Positions 13,187-25,472 of a DNA stretch of 32,839 nucleotides are shown one piece after another. A model generated the notes under the pieces. The model was not told the DNA's origin, did no database searches, and saw only the letters and a program-made list of their open reading frames with translations. Position 1 is the first letter of the stretch, and each line of letters starts with the position of its first letter. The DNA lies in NCBI RefSeq assembly GCF_001557115.1, contig NZ_LSKQ01000173.1:1-32839 (forward strand), read 5' to 3'. The stretch comes from Erythrobacter sp. CCH5-A1 (lineage in GTDB: Bacteria > Pseudomonadota > Alphaproteobacteria > Sphingomonadales > Sphingomonadaceae). Made by a program: the position numbers and the translations under genes.

Positions 13187-15726
13187 ACCTCCACCAGCGC
13201 CCCGACGCGCTCACCGCCTGCGACCGCGAGGCGATCCACCACATCGCCGCGATCCAGAGCTTCGGCGGGCTCATCGCCGCCGACGCCGCCGGGCGCACCG
13301 TGCACATCTCGGCCAATCTTGCCGAGATGCTGGGCCTTCCCGCCCTGCCCCCGACGGGCACGCCGCTCGCCGAAATCTTCTCTCCGCAAGCGCTCGAGAC
13401 GATCCGCGCGGCGCTGGCGGGCCTGCTGGGCATCGACACGCTGGGGCGCCGCTTCGGCCTCGACCTGACCGGCAGCGGAGCGCTGTTCGACTGCGCGGTG
13501 CATCTGTCCTGCGGGCTTTCGGTGATCGAGTTCGAGCCCCACGCCCGCAACGAATTTGCCGACCATGTCAGCATGATCGTCCCCGTCATCGCCCAGCTCG
13601 AAACCGCCTCCACGCTCACTGCGCTGTGCGACAAGGCCGCGCGGCTGGTGCGGCAGATGACCGGCTATGACCGCGTCATGATCTACCGCTTCCACCCCGA
13701 CGAAAGCGGCGAGGTGATTGCGGAGGATCGCGACGACGCGCTCGAGCCCTACAAGGGCCTGCGCTACCCCGCCGCCGACATTCCGCAGCAGGCGCGCGAG
13801 CTGTTCCGCCGCAACCGCTTCCGCATCATCGCCGACATGGATGCCGCCGCTGTCCCCATCGTCCCCGAATTCGGCCCGGAGGACGAGCCGCTTGACATGG
13901 CGATGTCGATGCTGCGCGCGCACTCGAAGATGCACCTTGCCTACATGCGCAACATGGGCGTGGGCGCGAGCCTTGCGATCGCGATCGTGCGGCATGACCG
14001 CTTGTGGGGCATGATCTCGTGCCACCACCGCACGCCGCGCCTGCCGGCCTATTCGCTGCGCACCGTCGCCGAATTGCTCAGCCAGACCTTCTCGCTGATG
14101 CTCGACCGCATTCTGGTGGCCCAGGCCGAGGGGCTGCGCGAGCGCGCGCGGCAATTGAATGACCGCCTGCTGCTGCGCCTCGCGGGCGGCGTGACGCTCG
14201 CCGACAGCCTGCCGATGATCGAAGAGCTGCTCACCGGCACGATCCCGCATGACGGTATCTCGCTCTTCGCCGACGGCGAATACCGGGCGAGCGGCGAGGC
14301 ACCGGAGGAGGCCGAATTCCGCAGCATCGCCCCGCTGCTCGCCAGCACGCTGGGCGGGGCGACCCATGCGACCACGCGGCTCGCCGACCAGATCCCCGAT
14401 GCGGCCGCCTTTGCGGCCCGCGCAGCGGGCGCGCTGGTGCTGCCGCTGTCGCGCGGCACGCGGGATTCGCTGGTGCTGTGGCGCCGCCCGCTCGAGCGTG
14501 TCGTCACCTGGGCGGGCGATCCCGCCAAGGCCGCCGCCGCGCCCGGCGAAATGCTCCAGCCGCGCGCCAGCTTCGCAGCCTGGGCCGAGACCGTGCGCGG
14601 CCGCTCGGCCGACTGGACGCCCGAGGAATGCGAGATCGCCGCCCGCCTGCGCCGCACGCTGATCGAGGTGATCCTGCGGATGAGCGAGGACCTCAGCCGT
14701 GAACGCGCCCGCGCGGCGCAGCAGCAGGACCTGCTGATCGCCGAACTCAATCACCGCGTGCGCAACATCCTCGGCCTGATCCGCGCGCTGGTTTCGCAAT
14801 CGCAGGCCGAGGCGCTGAGCGTGCCCGGCTTTGCCGCGATCATCGGCGGACGGATCGCCGCGCTCGCCGCCGCGCATGACAACATCACCGCCAAGAACTG
14901 GGGCCCGGCAAGCCTCACCAAGCTGATCGAGGCCGAGCTTGCCCCCTATTCGGGCGCCCAGCGCGCGCGTTTCCGCCTGTCGGGCGAGGACGTGCTGGTC
15001 GCGCCCGAGGCTTACACCATCCTCGCGCTGGTGGTGCATGAGCTGGCGACGAACTCGGCCAAGTACGGCAGCCTCTCGGCGCGCGCCGGGCGTGTCGAGG
15101 TCAGTCTCGCGCGCACCGCCTTCGGCGATCTGGCGCTACGCTGGCGCGAGAGCGGCGGACCGCCCGTCACTGCGCCGACCCGCCACGGCTTCGGCTCGAC
15201 CATCATCACCCGTTCGATCCCGCACGACCTCCAGGGGGAGGCTGACGTGCGCTACAAGCTGTCCGGGGTCGAAGCCGAGTTCCTGGTCCCCGCGCGCTAC
15301 CTCGCCGCGCCCGATGCCGAGGGTCGCCGCATGCCCGCGCCCCCCGCCGATCCGATGCGCGCCGACCGCCTGCCCCCCGATGCGCCCGCGCGGGTGCTGG
15401 TGGTGGAGGACTCGATCATCATCGCGCTCGATACCGAGGAGAACCTGAAGCGTCTGGGGGTGGCCGAAGTGCGGCTCGAAAGTTCGGTCACCGGCGCGCT
15501 GGCGGCGATTGCCGATGATCCGCCGGACTTTGCGATCATCGATTTCAATCTCGGCGGCGAAAGCTCCGAGCCGATCGCCGACGCGCTGCGCGCTGCGGGC
15601 GTGCGTTTCGTGCTGGCGACGGGCTATGCGGAAGGGGCGGGGCAGTTCGACCGGCTGGGGGCCGAGGCGGTGCTGAGGAAGCCCTACGGGATGACCGAGA
15701 TCGAGCGGCTCCTGGTGGGTGCCTGA
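13183..15726 (+). CDS. bphP: Bacteriophytochrome with HWE histidine kinase and receiver domain
   Basis: This 847-aa red/far-red photosensor has the order PAS-GAF-PHY-HWE kinase-REC. Biliverdin should attach to Cys13 (LTACDREAIHH). The GAF domain carries the DIP motif, Asp199-Ile-Pro (PAADIPQQAR), and the PHY tongue has PRxSF at 460-464. The kinase has the HWE-type phosphoacceptor His524 (ELNHRVRN), the N-box Asn624 (VVHELATNSAKYG), and the defining WxE, Trp654-Arg-Glu656. The receiver (about 737-847) has phosphoacceptor Asp787 in AIIDFNLGG and the conserved Lys near LRKPYG. HWE kinases often feed the general stress response through PhyR in alphaproteobacteria; whether this one does is inference. 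It converges on manA with a 3-bp gap. Confidence 0.95.
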   Translation: MNLHQRPDALTACDREAIHHIAAIQSFGGLIAADAAGRTVHISANLAEMLGLPALPPTGTPLAEIFSPQALETIRAALAGLLGIDTLGRRFGLDLTGSGALFDCAVHLSCGLSVIEFEPHARNEFADHVSMIVPVIAQLETASTLTALCDKAARLVRQMTGYDRVMIYRFHPDESGEVIAEDRDDALEPYKGLRYPAADIPQQARELFRRNRFRIIADMDAAAVPIVPEFGPEDEPLDMAMSMLRAHSKMHLAYMRNMGVGASLAIAIVRHDRLWGMISCHHRTPRLPAYSLRTVAELLSQTFSLMLDRILVAQAEGLRERARQLNDRLLLRLAGGVTLADSLPMIEELLTGTIPHDGISLFADGEYRASGEAPEEAEFRSIAPLLASTLGGATHATTRLADQIPDAAAFAARAAGALVLPLSRGTRDSLVLWRRPLERVVTWAGDPAKAAAAPGEMLQPRASFAAWAETVRGRSADWTPEECEIAARLRRTLIEVILRMSEDLSRERARAAQQQDLLIAELNHRVRNILGLIRALVSQSQAEALSVPGFAAIIGGRIAALAAAHDNITAKNWGPASLTKLIEAELAPYSGAQRARFRLSGEDVLVAPEAYTILALVVHELATNSAKYGSLSARAGRVEVSLARTAFGDLALRWRESGGPPVTAPTRHGFGSTIITRSIPHDLQGEADVRYKLSGVEAEFLVPARYLAAPDAEGRRMPAPPADPMRADRLPPDAPARVLVVEDSIIIALDTEENLKRLGVAEVRLESSVTGALAAIADDPPDFAIIDFNLGGESSEPIADALRAAGVRFVLATGYAEGAGQFDRLGAEAVLRKPYGMTEIERLLVGA

Positions 15727-15729
15727 GGC

Positions 15730-16527
15730 TCAGGCCGCGCGCGTCAGCAAGGTTACCCGCGCGGCACTGAAATCGAGGTTCGAGAGCCCTTCGGCCACCA
15801 GACACTCCCCTGCCCCTGCCCGCGCCGATCCGTCCCGCGCGGCCACTTCGCCCTCGAGCGGCAGCACCAGCAGTGCGCCGGAATAGGCCGCCAGCGTCGC
15901 CGCATCGGGCGCGCCTTCCACCCGGTCGAGCCGGAAATGCGGGCCATTGACCAGCACCTGCCCGACGGCGATGCTGCGCTTGTTTTCCGCCCCGTAAGGG
16001 CCACCGCAAGCGACAGCGAGGGCCCGCTCCAGATGCAGTTCGCGCGGACGGCCATAGTCGTAGAGGCGGAAGGTGGTGTCGCTGGTCTGCTGCACCTCGA
16101 CCAGCGCGAGGCCCGGGCCGATCGCGTGGACCGTGCCGGCGGGCAGGTAGAAGAGGTCGCCCGCGCGCGCGGGGTGCCAGGTGAGCAGGGCCTCGATCGT
16201 GCCGTCCTGCGCCGCCGCTTCGATCTCGGCCGGGGTCACCTCGCGCGCGAACCCGATCGCGAGCCGCGCATCGGGCTCGGCATCGAGCACCAGCCAGCAC
16301 TCCTCCTTGCCCGCCTCGCCCGGCAGAGCGGTGGCATCGGAGGGGTGGACCTGAACCGACAATTTCTCGCTGGTGAAGAGATACTTGACCAGCACCTGCG
16401 GCACTTCGGGCGGGGGTTCGAACCAGATTTCGCCGATCCGCTCTCCGGCGGGCGCGCTGAAGGGCGCGGGCAGCGTGTCGCGGCCCCACACCTTCTCGAC
16501 CAGCTTGGTGGGCAGTTGCCGGGCCAT
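15730..16527 (-). CDS. manA: Class I mannose-6-phosphate isomerase
   Basis: ManA interconverts fructose-6-phosphate and mannose-6-phosphate, the entry to GDP-mannose. The 265-aa cupin protein begins ARQLPTKLVEKVWGRDTLP, has EIWFEPP, then the Zn-site region KLSVQVHPSD, and PAGTVHAIGPGLALVEVQQTSDTTFRLYDYGR with further metal and substrate residues. It is the short bacterial form. Its start codon overlaps the manC stop by one base (TGATG), so the two are translationally coupled. The open frame extends further upstream, but that part lies within manC. Confidence 0.94.
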   Translation of the reverse strand: MARQLPTKLVEKVWGRDTLPAPFSAPAGERIGEIWFEPPPEVPQVLVKYLFTSEKLSVQVHPSDATALPGEAGKEECWLVLDAEPDARLAIGFAREVTPAEIEAAAQDGTIEALLTWHPARAGDLFYLPAGTVHAIGPGLALVEVQQTSDTTFRLYDYGRPRELHLERALAVACGGPYGAENKRSIAVGQVLVNGPHFRLDRVEGAPDAATLAAYSGALLVLPLEGEVAARDGSARAGAGECLVAEGLSNLDFSAARVTLLTRAA

Positions 16528-17567
16528 CACTGGTTCACAGCCCCCGGCAATTTGCCGACGGCTTGCGCGCCTTCGCGGGTGGTGACCAGCACCTCGCCGC
16601 CAGACACGACGATGCACACGCCTTCCAGACCGACCGCAGAGATACGCGGGCCATCACTGGTGGCAAAGACATTGCGGCAGGCGGCAAGATCGACCCGTCC
16701 GCGCGCGACGTTGCCGCTCGCGTCCGCTTCACCGACCAGCGCATCGGCGAGCGCGGCCCAGTTGCCGATGTCCGACCAGCCCATGTCGGCCGGGACCATC
16801 GCTGCGCGGGCGGTGTTCTCCATCACCGCGTAATCGATCGAGTCCCCCTCGATCGCGGCGAAGGGCTCGGGCGCGGGGTGGAAGCGTGCGCCATCCTCGC
16901 GCCCGCCCGCGACCGCCTCGGCCACGAGCCGCGCCATTCCGGGGCGGTGCGCTGCGAGTTCGGCCAGCAGATGTCCCGCACGAAAGGCGAATATCCCGCC
17001 GTTCCAGCTATACTCGCCGCTCGCCAGATATGCCTGCGCACGGGCGAGGTCAGGTTTCTCGACGAATTGGCGGATCGCATATCCGCCCGCGAGCGGCTCC
17101 CCGCGCCTCAGGTAGCCGTAGCCGGTCTCGGGCCGGTCGGCAGCGATGCCGAAGGACACCAGATGATCTTCCCGCGCAAGGGCCGCTGCAGCGAGTGCGG
17201 CGGCGCGGAAGGCCGCGCTGTCTGCAATGTGATGGTCGCTCGGACACACGAGCATCACGGCATCCTCGGGCAGCAGCGCGGCGGCAAGCGCAATCGCGGG
17301 GGCGGTGTTCTTCGCGGCCGGCTCGATCACCAGCCGCGCGCCCGGCATATCGCCAAGCTGCGCGGTGATGAGATCAGCATGGGCGGCGCCCGCCACTACC
17401 ATCGGCGGGGCGAAGCGGTCATCGCCGGCGACGCGGCCCACGGCCTGCTCGAACAGCGTCTGTTCACTCACCAGCGGGAGGAACGGCTTGGGAACGACCT
17501 TGCGGCTGACCGGCCAGAGCCGTGTCCCGCTGCCGCCGCACAAAATGACCGGATGGATCGCTGACAT
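16527..17567 (-). CDS. manC: Mannose-1-phosphate guanylyltransferase
   Basis: The enzyme makes GDP-mannose from GTP and mannose-1-phosphate for polysaccharide and glycan synthesis. The 346-aa protein has the nucleotidyltransferase start PVILCGGSGTRLWPVSR, then the KPFLPL lysine motif, MLVCPSDHHI, TGYGYLRRGE, FVEKPD, and YSWNGGIFAFRA. The C-terminal left-handed helix part contains GWSDIGNWAAL. It lacks the fused isomerase domain of long ManC proteins; that role is filled by the overlapping manA. The ATG at 17567 directly precedes the catalytic motif. A phosphomannomutase is not in the window. Confidence 0.95.
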   Translation of the reverse strand: MSAIHPVILCGGSGTRLWPVSRKVVPKPFLPLVSEQTLFEQAVGRVAGDDRFAPPMVVAGAAHADLITAQLGDMPGARLVIEPAAKNTAPAIALAAALLPEDAVMLVCPSDHHIADSAAFRAAALAAAALAREDHLVSFGIAADRPETGYGYLRRGEPLAGGYAIRQFVEKPDLARAQAYLASGEYSWNGGIFAFRAGHLLAELAAHRPGMARLVAEAVAGGREDGARFHPAPEPFAAIEGDSIDYAVMENTARAAMVPADMGWSDIGNWAALADALVGEADASGNVARGRVDLAACRNVFATSDGPRISAVGLEGVCIVVSGGEVLVTTREGAQAVGKLPGAVNQ

Positions 17568-17676
17568 GTCTTCGCAAGGCCCCCCTCTGTCCTGGGTGCG
17601 GGCTATATCAGCCGCAAGGCGCGATGCCACCGCGAAGTGACCGTTCCGGCGTATCGGCAGCCCGACTGGACCCGGC

Positions 17677-18402
17677 TCAGAACCATTGCTGGCGCCAGTA
17701 GAAGGGTGCTGCGACCGGATTGCCGTTCTCATCCATCGCCGGGCGGAAGCCGAGCCGGGTCTCGACCAGCCGGCAGGTGATGCGGTCAGCCTCTGGGTCG
17801 GGGCTGGGGCGGACAATGGCGCAATCGCGCGCGCGGCCTTCGGGGGTGACAGTGACGCGCACGATCACCTGCGTGCCGCGCCGTGCCGCCCGCCCGCCGG
17901 GAGGGACGGGGAAGTCGCGCGCATTGTCGATGCTGCCCGAGATGTGGACCGGCTTGGAGACGGCCACCCCGCCACGCCCGTTCCCGCCATTGCCGCTACC
18001 TGTGCCGGTGCCGGTGCCCGCCGCGCCGGTCCCTTCGCCCGCGGCCGCGCCGCCCGATTGCGTTGCCGTCCCGGTCGAGGAAGCGCGCGGCAGGGCGACG
18101 TCCTCCTTCAGCCGCCGCTGCGGGATTTGCGCCGCGACCGGCTTGGCCACCGCTTCGCGTCCAGGCGCCCCCGCTGCGCCCTCCTCCGGTTCGGAGCGGT
18201 TTTCGGGGGGTGGCGGGGGGGCGGGCTCGGGCGCGGCAATGTCGAAGGCGGCGACCACCTGCCGCTCGACCGCGGCGGTGATGTCGGGCGCAAAGGCGTG
18301 CGCCAGACCGTAAAGCGCGGCGGCATGCAGCAGCACCAGCCCTGCCACCAACGGCCAGCGCAGCCGCCGCGGCCGCGCACTGTAGGGTCCCTCACTCACC
18401 AT
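17677..18402 (-). CDS. TonB family protein (energy transducer)
   Basis: This 241-aa protein has TonB architecture: a short cytoplasmic start, one transmembrane helix at about residues 15-35 (WPLVAGLVLLHAAALYGLAHAF), and a Pro/Glu-rich then Gly/Thr-rich periplasmic spacer. A TonB C-terminal domain lies at about 160-241 (VIVRVTVTPEGRARDCAIVRPSPD, then FRPAMDENGNPVAAPFYW). TonB proteins deliver proton-motive force to outer-membrane receptors; ExbB and ExbD are not in the window. The spacer (about residues 120-150) holds a run of Gly-Thr and Gly-Asn repeats. It is 109 bp upstream of manC on the same strand and divergent from the hybrid kinase gene. Confidence 0.85.
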   Translation of the reverse strand: MVSEGPYSARPRRLRWPLVAGLVLLHAAALYGLAHAFAPDITAAVERQVVAAFDIAAPEPAPPPPPENRSEPEEGAAGAPGREAVAKPVAAQIPQRRLKEDVALPRASSTGTATQSGGAAAGEGTGAAGTGTGTGSGNGGNGRGGVAVSKPVHISGSIDNARDFPVPPGGRAARRGTQVIVRVTVTPEGRARDCAIVRPSPDPEADRITCRLVETRLGFRPAMDENGNPVAAPFYWRQQWF

Positions 18403-18499
18403 GCCGTGCAGGCCTTGCCCTGTCCCTTTGCTCCATTCTGGATGCAGTTCTCTCCGCAACCGCCGCGCCGACCTTATAACAGCCGCGCAGCAATTGGCG

Positions 18500-21733
<3,234 letters not shown>

Positions 21734-21790
21734 AGCACTTCCCGACCAATCTGGGTCACCCTGATCGTGTCAGGAGCCGCGCTGTCCCCG

Positions 21791-21824
21791 AAAAACAAAA
21801 GGGCGGCCCGTTGCCGGGCCGCCC
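21791..21824 (-). terminator. Rho-independent terminator of the TonB-dependent receptor gene
   Basis: A perfect 10-bp GC stem (21801-21810 with 21815-21824) and a 4-base loop are followed on the minus strand by TTTTGTTTTT (21791-21800). It lies 30 bp behind the receptor stop codon. On the plus strand the stem is not followed by T residues, so it serves the minus-strand gene. The rest of the gap to the kinase stop holds no clear feature. Confidence 0.92.
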
Positions 21825-21854
21825 TCTCGATTGGTTTGGCTGATCGCGGGAGGA

Positions 21855-24800
21855 TCAGAACTTGACGCGGACCCCGAAGCGCACGCCCCAGAGCGAACCG
21901 GCGAGCTGGGTTGCTTCGACCGGCGCACGGAAGCTCGTGCCGGTGCGGTTGGCGTAGAGGTACTGCGCGCAAGGCTGGGCGTTGGTGGCCGTGGCCGAAC
22001 CCGGGGTGCCCTGCGGCGCGGTGAGGCAGGTCACGTTCACCAGCGAGGCGGCATAGGGGAAGCCGACCTGACGGATCGTGCCCCAGTCCTTGTCGATGAA
22101 GTTGAGCACGTTCTCCATTTCCGCCGAGAGCTCGATCTTGCCGCCGAACACGAAGGGCACTTCCTGGCGGAACGCGAGGTCGAGCTTGTGCACCGACGGC
22201 GTCCTGCCGATGTTCTTCGGCGCGATCTGGCCCTGATATTCCTTCAGCTCCGAGTTGAGGATGAAGCTCTGGAACCCGGCAAAGTCGAAGTTCGGCGCGT
22301 AGGCCACCCGCGGGTCGGCGTTGATCGCCGAAACGTTCGGCACGTAGATCAGACCACGCTCGCTGCGGCCCTGCACCCCGAGCACCGCCGGACGGAAGGA
22401 GCCGGAGGTCGGGTCGTTGAAGACGTAGCTGTAACGCTGGCCCGAACGGACGTTGTAGAACAGCTCGATGCGGGTGTTGTTCTCGCCGAAGATCTCGCCG
22501 TCGAAGCCGAGACCCAGACGGAACTGGTTATCGCGCTGGTAGTTGGCGATGCCCTGCGCCGCGAAGTTCGAATCGATCCCGGTCACGGTGGTGTTGTAGT
22601 TCGAGAAGGCGACCGACGAGGTGCCGGGGTTCTGGTCCGCGACGTCCTGGTAGGTGTACGAACCGTTGATGAACAGGCCGTTGTCCCACCGCTTGTTGAA
22701 GCGGGCGACGAGGTTCCAGCTGTCACCGAAATCGGTGTTGGTCAGGAAGATGTCGGTGTTCTGGCTGTTGAGGTCCTGACCGGGCAGCACGGTGTAGCGG
22801 ACGCGGCCGTCAGGCAGCGTGCCGTTCGGCACCGAGCGCAGATCGGTCCACTCGAGCGCGTTGTTGACCTTGGAGTAGATCACGTCGGCGCCGAAGTTCC
22901 AGCCGTCGCCAAGGAAGCTGCCGAGGTTGGCTTCGTAATCGACCGAAGCCGCAAAGCGCCAGGTCGAGGGCACTTCGAAGTCCGGATCGATCGCGTTGGT
23001 CGGCGCGGTGGCGGTGCCCGAGGCACGGATCGCGTCGATCAGCGACTGCGGCAGGCCGGTGCCGCCGGTCACGCCGTTGAGCGTGGCCGCACCGATTGCG
23101 GTCTGCTGCGCCGGAGTCAGCGTCAGGTTGCTGATGGTGAAGGTGTCCGCAGCCCCGTTCACACCGGGCACGCGGTTGACCTGCACGCGACCGAGCGTCG
23201 GGCCGGGGTTCGAGTAGCTGTTCGAGATCCACACCAGCGGGCTGCCGCCGCCGAACAGGCCGGCCGAACCGCGCACCTGAAGGCGGTCAGTCGGCTTCCA
23301 GTTCACGCCGAAGCGCGGCTGGAACAGGTCACGACCATTGAGGTTCGCGGTGTTGGCGAAGCCGAAGCGGGTGAGGAAGTCCTGGTTGAAGAACGGCCGG
23401 TCCGGGCTGTCGAACAGATCGTAACGCACGCCCGCCACCAGGGTCAGGGTGTCGGTCACGTCGATCGTGTCGCTGATGCCGAAGGTCCAGCTGTTGTTCT
23501 GGAAATCGGCGGTCACCGTGCTGATGTCGCCGCGCAGCGGCACGGCGATGTCGAGGGTGTTCGCGCGCCGCGCCTGCAGATCGGCGATGCTGTCGAAGTA
23601 CCAGGCACCCGAAACGCGCTGGGCGAAGAGGTTGCGCACGTCCTGACGGCGACGCTCGGCGATGAACTTGATGGTGTGGTTGTTCGCCTTGAGGGTCGCG
23701 GCGAATTCAATCGCCAGCGACTGGCTGTCAAGCTCATTCGCCTGGCGGCTGATGTCCGGGCCAAAGACGATGCGCTGCTGGCCGGGGGCGCACAGCGTCG
23801 GCGAGGAACCGTTGGCCGGCTGGCCCTGCGCCGGCGGGGTCGGGTTGACCGGGTCGAGACAGGTGGTGAACTCGCCGAAGGTGCGGCCGTTGAAGGGCAC
23901 CTGCAGACGCACGTAATCGGCATAGGAGACGCGCAGCTGGGTCGAGAAGTTGTCCGACCACTGGTTGTTCGACTGCAGAATGCCGAAGTGGTTGACCGCG
24001 CCCTGGTTGTAGTTGTTCGACAGCAGGTTCAGGGTCGGGTTGGTGGCGACGATCTGGCCGGTGCCGGTCTGGCCCGCGAGCACCGAGGCTTCGTTCCAGA
24101 TGTAGGTCGCGGTCAGGCGGTGGCCGTCAGCGACGTTCCAGTCGAGCTTGGTGACGAGCTTGTCGTCCTTTTCGACGATCGAGTCGACCGCACCCAGCGT
24201 GTCGTAGCCGTAAACGCTCTGGGCGATGCCGCTGATCTGGGTGATGTCGGCATCGGTCACGCCGAGCTGCGAGGGCGCGACGTTGGCGGGGACGGTGTCA
24301 CGGGTCCGCTCGTAGGTGACCGCGAAGAACAGCTTGTCCTTGATGATCGGGCCGGTGACCTGCGCGGTGTAGATCTGCGATTCGAACGCGCCGATGCGGG
24401 TCAGTTCGCGGGCACGCGAGCCGCGCAGGCTGTCGTCCTGATAGAAGGCCGCGCCGAGGAAGGTGAAGCGGTTGCCGCCCGACTTGAGCTGGGTGTTGAT
24501 CGCGCCGCCCTGGAAGAAGCCCTGCTGGATGTCGACCGGCGCGGTTTCGACCGAGAATTCGCCGATCGCGTCAAGCGGCACCGGACCGCGGGTCGAGACG
24601 AGGCCGCCGGATTCGAGACCGAAGGGGTCGCCGAAGGCCACACCGTCGACGGTGAAGCGGTTGTAGCGGTTGTTCTGCCCGGCGATGCTGATGGCGTTGC
24701 CGTTGGTGGCGTCGAGGGTCACCAGCGGGTCGCGCGCGGCGAGGTTGCGGATGTCGCGCTGCACGTTGGCGACGCCGGCGATGTCGCGGGCGCTGAGCAC

Positions 24801-25217
24801 GGTCGCGGGGCCGGTGGCCAGCGTGATCGCCGAGCGGACGCGGTTGCCGGTGACGACGATGGCCTGGCCCTGCTCGACCAGCGCGACGCTGATGCGCTGC
24901 GCCTGGCCTGCGGTGAGGAAGCCGATTTCCTGCGAGGCGGTTTCAAAACCCGGCGCGGCCACTTCGACGAGGAACGGACCGCCCAGACGCAGGCCGGCCG
25001 CGTTGAAGCTGCCCGCGGCATCGGTCGTCTGTGTGGAGGTGGTGCCCGAGGGGACGTGGGTCACGGTCACGGTCGCGCCGGCGACAGGGGCGCCGTTCTG
25101 GTCGGTGACATCGCCGCGGACCGACGACGTGGTTTCCTGCGCGAACACGGGGGTTGCGATCGTGGTGGTCGCAGCGAGGCTGACAACGCTCGCGGCAAGG
25201 AGATACTTAAGCTTCAT
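21855..25217 (-). CDS. Oar-like TonB-dependent outer-membrane receptor
   Basis: This 1120-aa receptor for active uptake across the outer membrane begins with a signal peptide (MKLKYLLAASVV... cleaved near FAQ-ETT, residue 27). A CarboxypepD_reg-like beta-sandwich follows at about residues 32-112 (VTDQNGAPVAGATVTVTHV). The plug includes VVTGNRVRSAI, then NRFTVDGVAFGDPFG and DAIGEFSVETAPVDIQQGFFQGG. The beta-barrel ends in WGVRFGVRVKF with the C-terminal Phe needed for BAM-mediated assembly. This layout matches Oar/OmpA-like TonB-dependent transporters, which are long and have an N-terminal CarboxypepD domain. Substrate cannot be read from sequence. A Pho-box-like repeat lies 88 bp upstream. 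Confidence 0.93.
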   Translation of the reverse strand: MKLKYLLAASVVSLAATTTIATPVFAQETTSSVRGDVTDQNGAPVAGATVTVTHVPSGTTSTQTTDAAGSFNAAGLRLGGPFLVEVAAPGFETASQEIGFLTAGQAQRISVALVEQGQAIVVTGNRVRSAITLATGPATVLSARDIAGVANVQRDIRNLAARDPLVTLDATNGNAISIAGQNNRYNRFTVDGVAFGDPFGLESGGLVSTRGPVPLDAIGEFSVETAPVDIQQGFFQGGAINTQLKSGGNRFTFLGAAFYQDDSLRGSRARELTRIGAFESQIYTAQVTGPIIKDKLFFAVTYERTRDTVPANVAPSQLGVTDADITQISGIAQSVYGYDTLGAVDSIVEKDDKLVTKLDWNVADGHRLTATYIWNEASVLAGQTGTGQIVATNPTLNLLSNNYNQGAVNHFGILQSNNQWSDNFSTQLRVSYADYVRLQVPFNGRTFGEFTTCLDPVNPTPPAQGQPANGSSPTLCAPGQQRIVFGPDISRQANELDSQSLAIEFAATLKANNHTIKFIAERRRQDVRNLFAQRVSGAWYFDSIADLQARRANTLDIAVPLRGDISTVTADFQNNSWTFGISDTIDVTDTLTLVAGVRYDLFDSPDRPFFNQDFLTRFGFANTANLNGRDLFQPRFGVNWKPTDRLQVRGSAGLFGGGSPLVWISNSYSNPGPTLGRVQVNRVPGVNGAADTFTISNLTLTPAQQTAIGAATLNGVTGGTGLPQSLIDAIRASGTATAPTNAIDPDFEVPSTWRFAASVDYEANLGSFLGDGWNFGADVIYSKVNNALEWTDLRSVPNGTLPDGRVRYTVLPGQDLNSQNTDIFLTNTDFGDSWNLVARFNKRWDNGLFINGSYTYQDVADQNPGTSSVAFSNYNTTVTGIDSNFAAQGIANYQRDNQFRLGLGFDGEIFGENNTRIELFYNVRSGQRYSYVFNDPTSGSFRPAVLGVQGRSERGLIYVPNVSAINADPRVAYAPNFDFAGFQSFILNSELKEYQGQIAPKNIGRTPSVHKLDLAFRQEVPFVFGGKIELSAEMENVLNFIDKDWGTIRQVGFPYAASLVNVTCLTAPQGTPGSATATNAQPCAQYLYANRTGTSFRAPVEATQLAGSLWGVRFGVRVKF

Positions 25218-25304
25218 GGATGAAAGCCCCTGGTAACAGTGGAGAGAGAATTACGTAGTGCGGGCGGCCCTAGGCCCGTTCGCTTGCGCCAAAGCGACGG
25301 TTCT

Positions 25305-25322
25305 GTGACAATTTCGTGACAT
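25305..25322 (-). promoter_or_regulatory. Pho-box-like direct repeat (PhoB site candidate)
   Basis: On the minus strand ATGTCAC-GAAA-TTGTCAC is a pair of 7-base half-sites with a 4-base spacer, repeating every 11 bases. This is the layout of the PhoB box (CTGTCAT-N4-CTGTCAT), and the TGTCA core is intact in both halves. It lies 88 bp upstream of the receptor start codon in a 255-bp intergenic stretch that otherwise shows no gene. A matching -10 box is not obvious. Confidence 0.5.
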
Positions 25323-25472
25323 GCGGTGAACCGCTTTGCGGAATCCTCAGCGGAGCCTGAATCCGGAGCGGCAAAAGCCACGTATTTCCGACAATTGCCG
25401 GGCGCGGTGTTGCATCGCAGCAACGCCGCGGGAATTTATCCGGAGGCCCTTTGCAAGCCCCCCAACCCGGTC

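Noticed and set aside
18001..18060. Glycine/threonine repeat tract in the TonB-like gene as a possible phase-variable or mobile repeat
   Set aside because: The units are short, imperfect and confined to the periplasmic spacer, where low-complexity sequence is normal for TonB proteins.
21738..21775. Short inverted repeat CCTGA-N5-TCAGG behind the hybrid kinase as its terminator
   Set aside because: The stem is only 5 bp and no T-run follows, so it is too weak to call.
21855..25223. A long plus-strand frame antisense to the TonB-dependent receptor
   Set aside because: It has no ribosome site or recognisable domain and is rich in Val/Arg/Glu/Asp, as expected from the complement of receptor codons. 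The minus-strand frame has a signal peptide, plug and barrel.
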